Positions 62,713-64,000 of a stretch of 64,000 nt of DNA are shown here, piece by piece; within the stretch, counting starts at the first letter, position 1, and the number at the start of each line of letters is the position of its first letter. A model generated the notes under the pieces. The model did no database searches, was not told the DNA's origin, and was given only the letters and a program-made list of their open reading frames with translations. Source of the DNA: Halobacillus ihumii. Its GTDB lineage: Bacteria > Bacillota > Bacilli > Bacillales > Halobacillaceae. The DNA is taken from the NCBI RefSeq assembly GCF_902726645.1, contig NZ_CACVAO010000001.1, forward strand, positions 434,001 through 498,000, read 5' to 3'. The position numbers were made by a program, and so were the translations under genes.

Positions 62713-63227
62713 CAGCTATTGCACGGCTTGGTTGATTTACACTTCGGGCAGTCGCTTTCCGCGGGCAACGCTTCAGCTTCCTCGGAAGCAAAAACCGCTT
62801 CCTGTGGGATCTTCAGCTGTTGCTTTTCCCGCAGGAGTCGACTGCCCTACGCTTCAATCAATCGACATACCAGCGAATCTCCTGCGGGAAAGCGAAAACG
62901 ACGATTTCCCGTGGTGAGCGTTCTTTGCAAGAGAGGAAGCTGTATAAACAAGGAAGTTCGGTGAAAACCGGCACGTCCAGTTCCAACACCGAACTACCCC
63001 GCGTCCTACAGGGCATGTGCCCATAGTCCCCACATTGAGCTACCTCATCTCCTGTGATGACGCGGAAAGCGTAGTGTATTCCCGAGGCCGTACTTCAGAC
63101 GCAGTTTATAGTTCTTAAAGCAACAAATTTTACGGAAAGAGCCTTTCGGAAAAGCTTCATAAGATTTAACGATGAACAAGGGTAAAAGTTTCACCAAAAA
63201 GCTCAACTGGCAATACTTTTCACACCA
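62713..63227. other. Non-coding stretch with repeat-element debris
   Basis: This 515-bp region between thrS and the infC promoter is richer in GC than the surroundings and has no supported gene; open frames lack ribosome sites. It holds the palindromic element at 62746-62847 and a stretch near 62952-62984 that looks like group II intron domain V. Confidence 0.6.
62746..62847. repeat. Palindromic interspersed element
   Basis: The stretch begins GGGCAGTCGCTTTCCGCGGG and ends CCCGCAGGAGTCGACTGCCC, so its ends are inverted repeats (GGGCAGTCG/CGACTGCCC) with internal hairpins (CTTCCTCGGAAG). I recall similar GC-rich elements scattered in halophilic Bacillaceae genomes, but only one copy is in this window. 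Confidence 0.6.
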
Positions 63228-64000
63228 CTATTTATTTAAAAGCTTTAAATCAATTTCATTACGAATTTCATCTTTAAAGGTAGACACAGTCTTCGTTTCT
63301 GATTTTTGTTCACCGTAGCGACGGACATTTACGGCATGATCTTCAATCTCTTTATCCCCAACAACGAGCTGAAATGGAATTTTTTGAGTTTGAGCTTCGC
63401 GAATCTTATATCCTATTTTTTCATTACGCTCATCCACTTCAACTCTTACACCTGCTTCTCGCAGTTCATCTTCAAGCTGTTTCGCATAGTCAAGGTGAAC
63501 CTCAGCTGAAACAGGTATGATTTTGGCTTGAACTGGGGCGAGCCAGGTTGGGAAAGCTCCTTTATACTCCTCGATTAAGAACGCCACGAATCGCTCCATC
63601 GTAGAAACAACACCGCGGTGAATAACAACCGGGCGGTGGTCCTTTCCATCCTCGCCAACATACGTCAGGTCAAATCGTTCAGGAAGATGGAAGTCCAGTT
63701 GTACAGTGGAAAGCGTTTCTTCTTTTCCAAGTGCTGTTTTTACTTGAACATCAAGTTTTGGACCATAAAACGCTGCTTCCCCTTCGGCTTCCACATATTC
63801 AAGCTCCATGTCTTCCATTGTTTCCTTTAACATAGCCTGAGCTTTGTTCCACATTTCATCATTATCTACATACTTTTCTTTATCCTCAGGATCACGATAA
63901 GAAAGCCGGAAACGATAATCATCGATACCGAAATCACGATAAACCTCTTGCACGAGACGAACGACACGTTTAAATTCATCCTTCAGCTGATCCGGCCGTG
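63228..64000 (-). CDS. thrS: Threonine--tRNA ligase, C-terminal part
   Basis: The last 256 or so codons of ThrS; the gene continues past the right edge. Visible are part of the class II core ([40 protein letters not shown] with motif 3) and the complete anticodon domain ([20 protein letters not shown] and [20 protein letters not shown]). It charges tRNA with threonine. Any T-box leader would lie outside the window. Confidence 0.96.
   Translation of the reverse strand, partial: RPDQLKDEFKRVVRLVQEVYRDFGIDDYRFRLSYRDPEDKEKYVDNDEMWNKAQAMLKETMEDMELEYVEAEGEAAFYGPKLDVQVKTALGKEETLSTVQLDFHLPERFDLTYVGEDGKDHRPVVIHRGVVSTMERFVAFLIEEYKGAFPTWLAPVQAKIIPVSAEVHLDYAKQLEDELREAGVRVEVDERNEKIGYKIREAQTQKIPFQLVVGDKEIEDHAVNVRRYGEQKSETKTVSTFKDEIRNEIDLKLLNK

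Noticed and set aside
62629-63026. Plus-strand open frames across the GC-rich element near thrS
   Set aside because: They read through palindromic repeat sequence in several frames at once and have no ribosome sites.
1-64000. CRISPR arrays
   Set aside because: No regularly spaced short repeats and no cas-like genes were seen anywhere in the window.

Overview
The window looks like chromosome of a low-GC, endospore-forming Bacillaceae, probably a moderate halophile of the Halobacillus/Virgibacillus type (inference from gene order and fairly acidic proteins). It carries gerE, gerM, sspI, Spo0E-like phosphatases and a long block in the order known from Bacillus subtilis: ysnB-rdgB-rph-gerM-racE-marR-gerE, sdhCAB, yslB, uvrC, trxA, etfA-etfB-fadB-fadR-lcfA, yshE-mutS2-polX-cvpA-zapA, rnhC, pheT-pheS, a TrmH methylase, sspI, ysdC, ysdB, ysdA, rplT-rpmI-infC and thrS. 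Most of these are on the minus strand.

Layout. Positions 1-6600 hold a partial TPR protein (YsoA-like), a CBS/CorC membrane protein, the siroheme gene sirC with a small membrane protein, tnrA next to an ammonium transporter that has a perfect TnrA box, a flavin monooxygenase and a VOC protein. Positions 6761-15342 hold a sulfate-assimilation and siroheme operon (sumT-sirB-hemD-cysJ-cysI-sat-cysC) behind a clear SAM-I riboswitch and a strong sigma-A promoter; cysH and a sulfate permease are missing from it. Next comes a decayed IS110-family element (about 15820-17340).

Positions 17370-26272 form a genomic island at the 3' end of a tRNA-Arg(UCU) gene, bounded by a 53-bp perfect direct repeat. 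It carries three Spo0E-like genes (one frameshifted), two CBO0543-type membrane proteins (one apparently starting at ATT), a ferritin-like protein, an IS21 element with a 5-bp target duplication inside a terminator, an IS3/IS150-type element with a 3-bp duplication, and several broken genes. No intact integrase is seen, so the island appears fixed and decaying.

Positions 26224-64000 are the conserved core. Its most unusual insert is a ComP/ComA-like two-component pair between gerE and sdhB, without comQ or comX. Control elements read from the sequence include a T-box before pheS-pheT, an L20-type attenuator leader before infC (which keeps its ATT start), a FadR operator, a sigma-W promoter before ysdB, cre-like sites near sdhC and in lcfA, and many hairpin terminators. 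The genes cover nitrogen and sulfur assimilation, siroheme synthesis, the TCA cycle, fatty-acid beta-oxidation, DNA repair, translation and sporulation.
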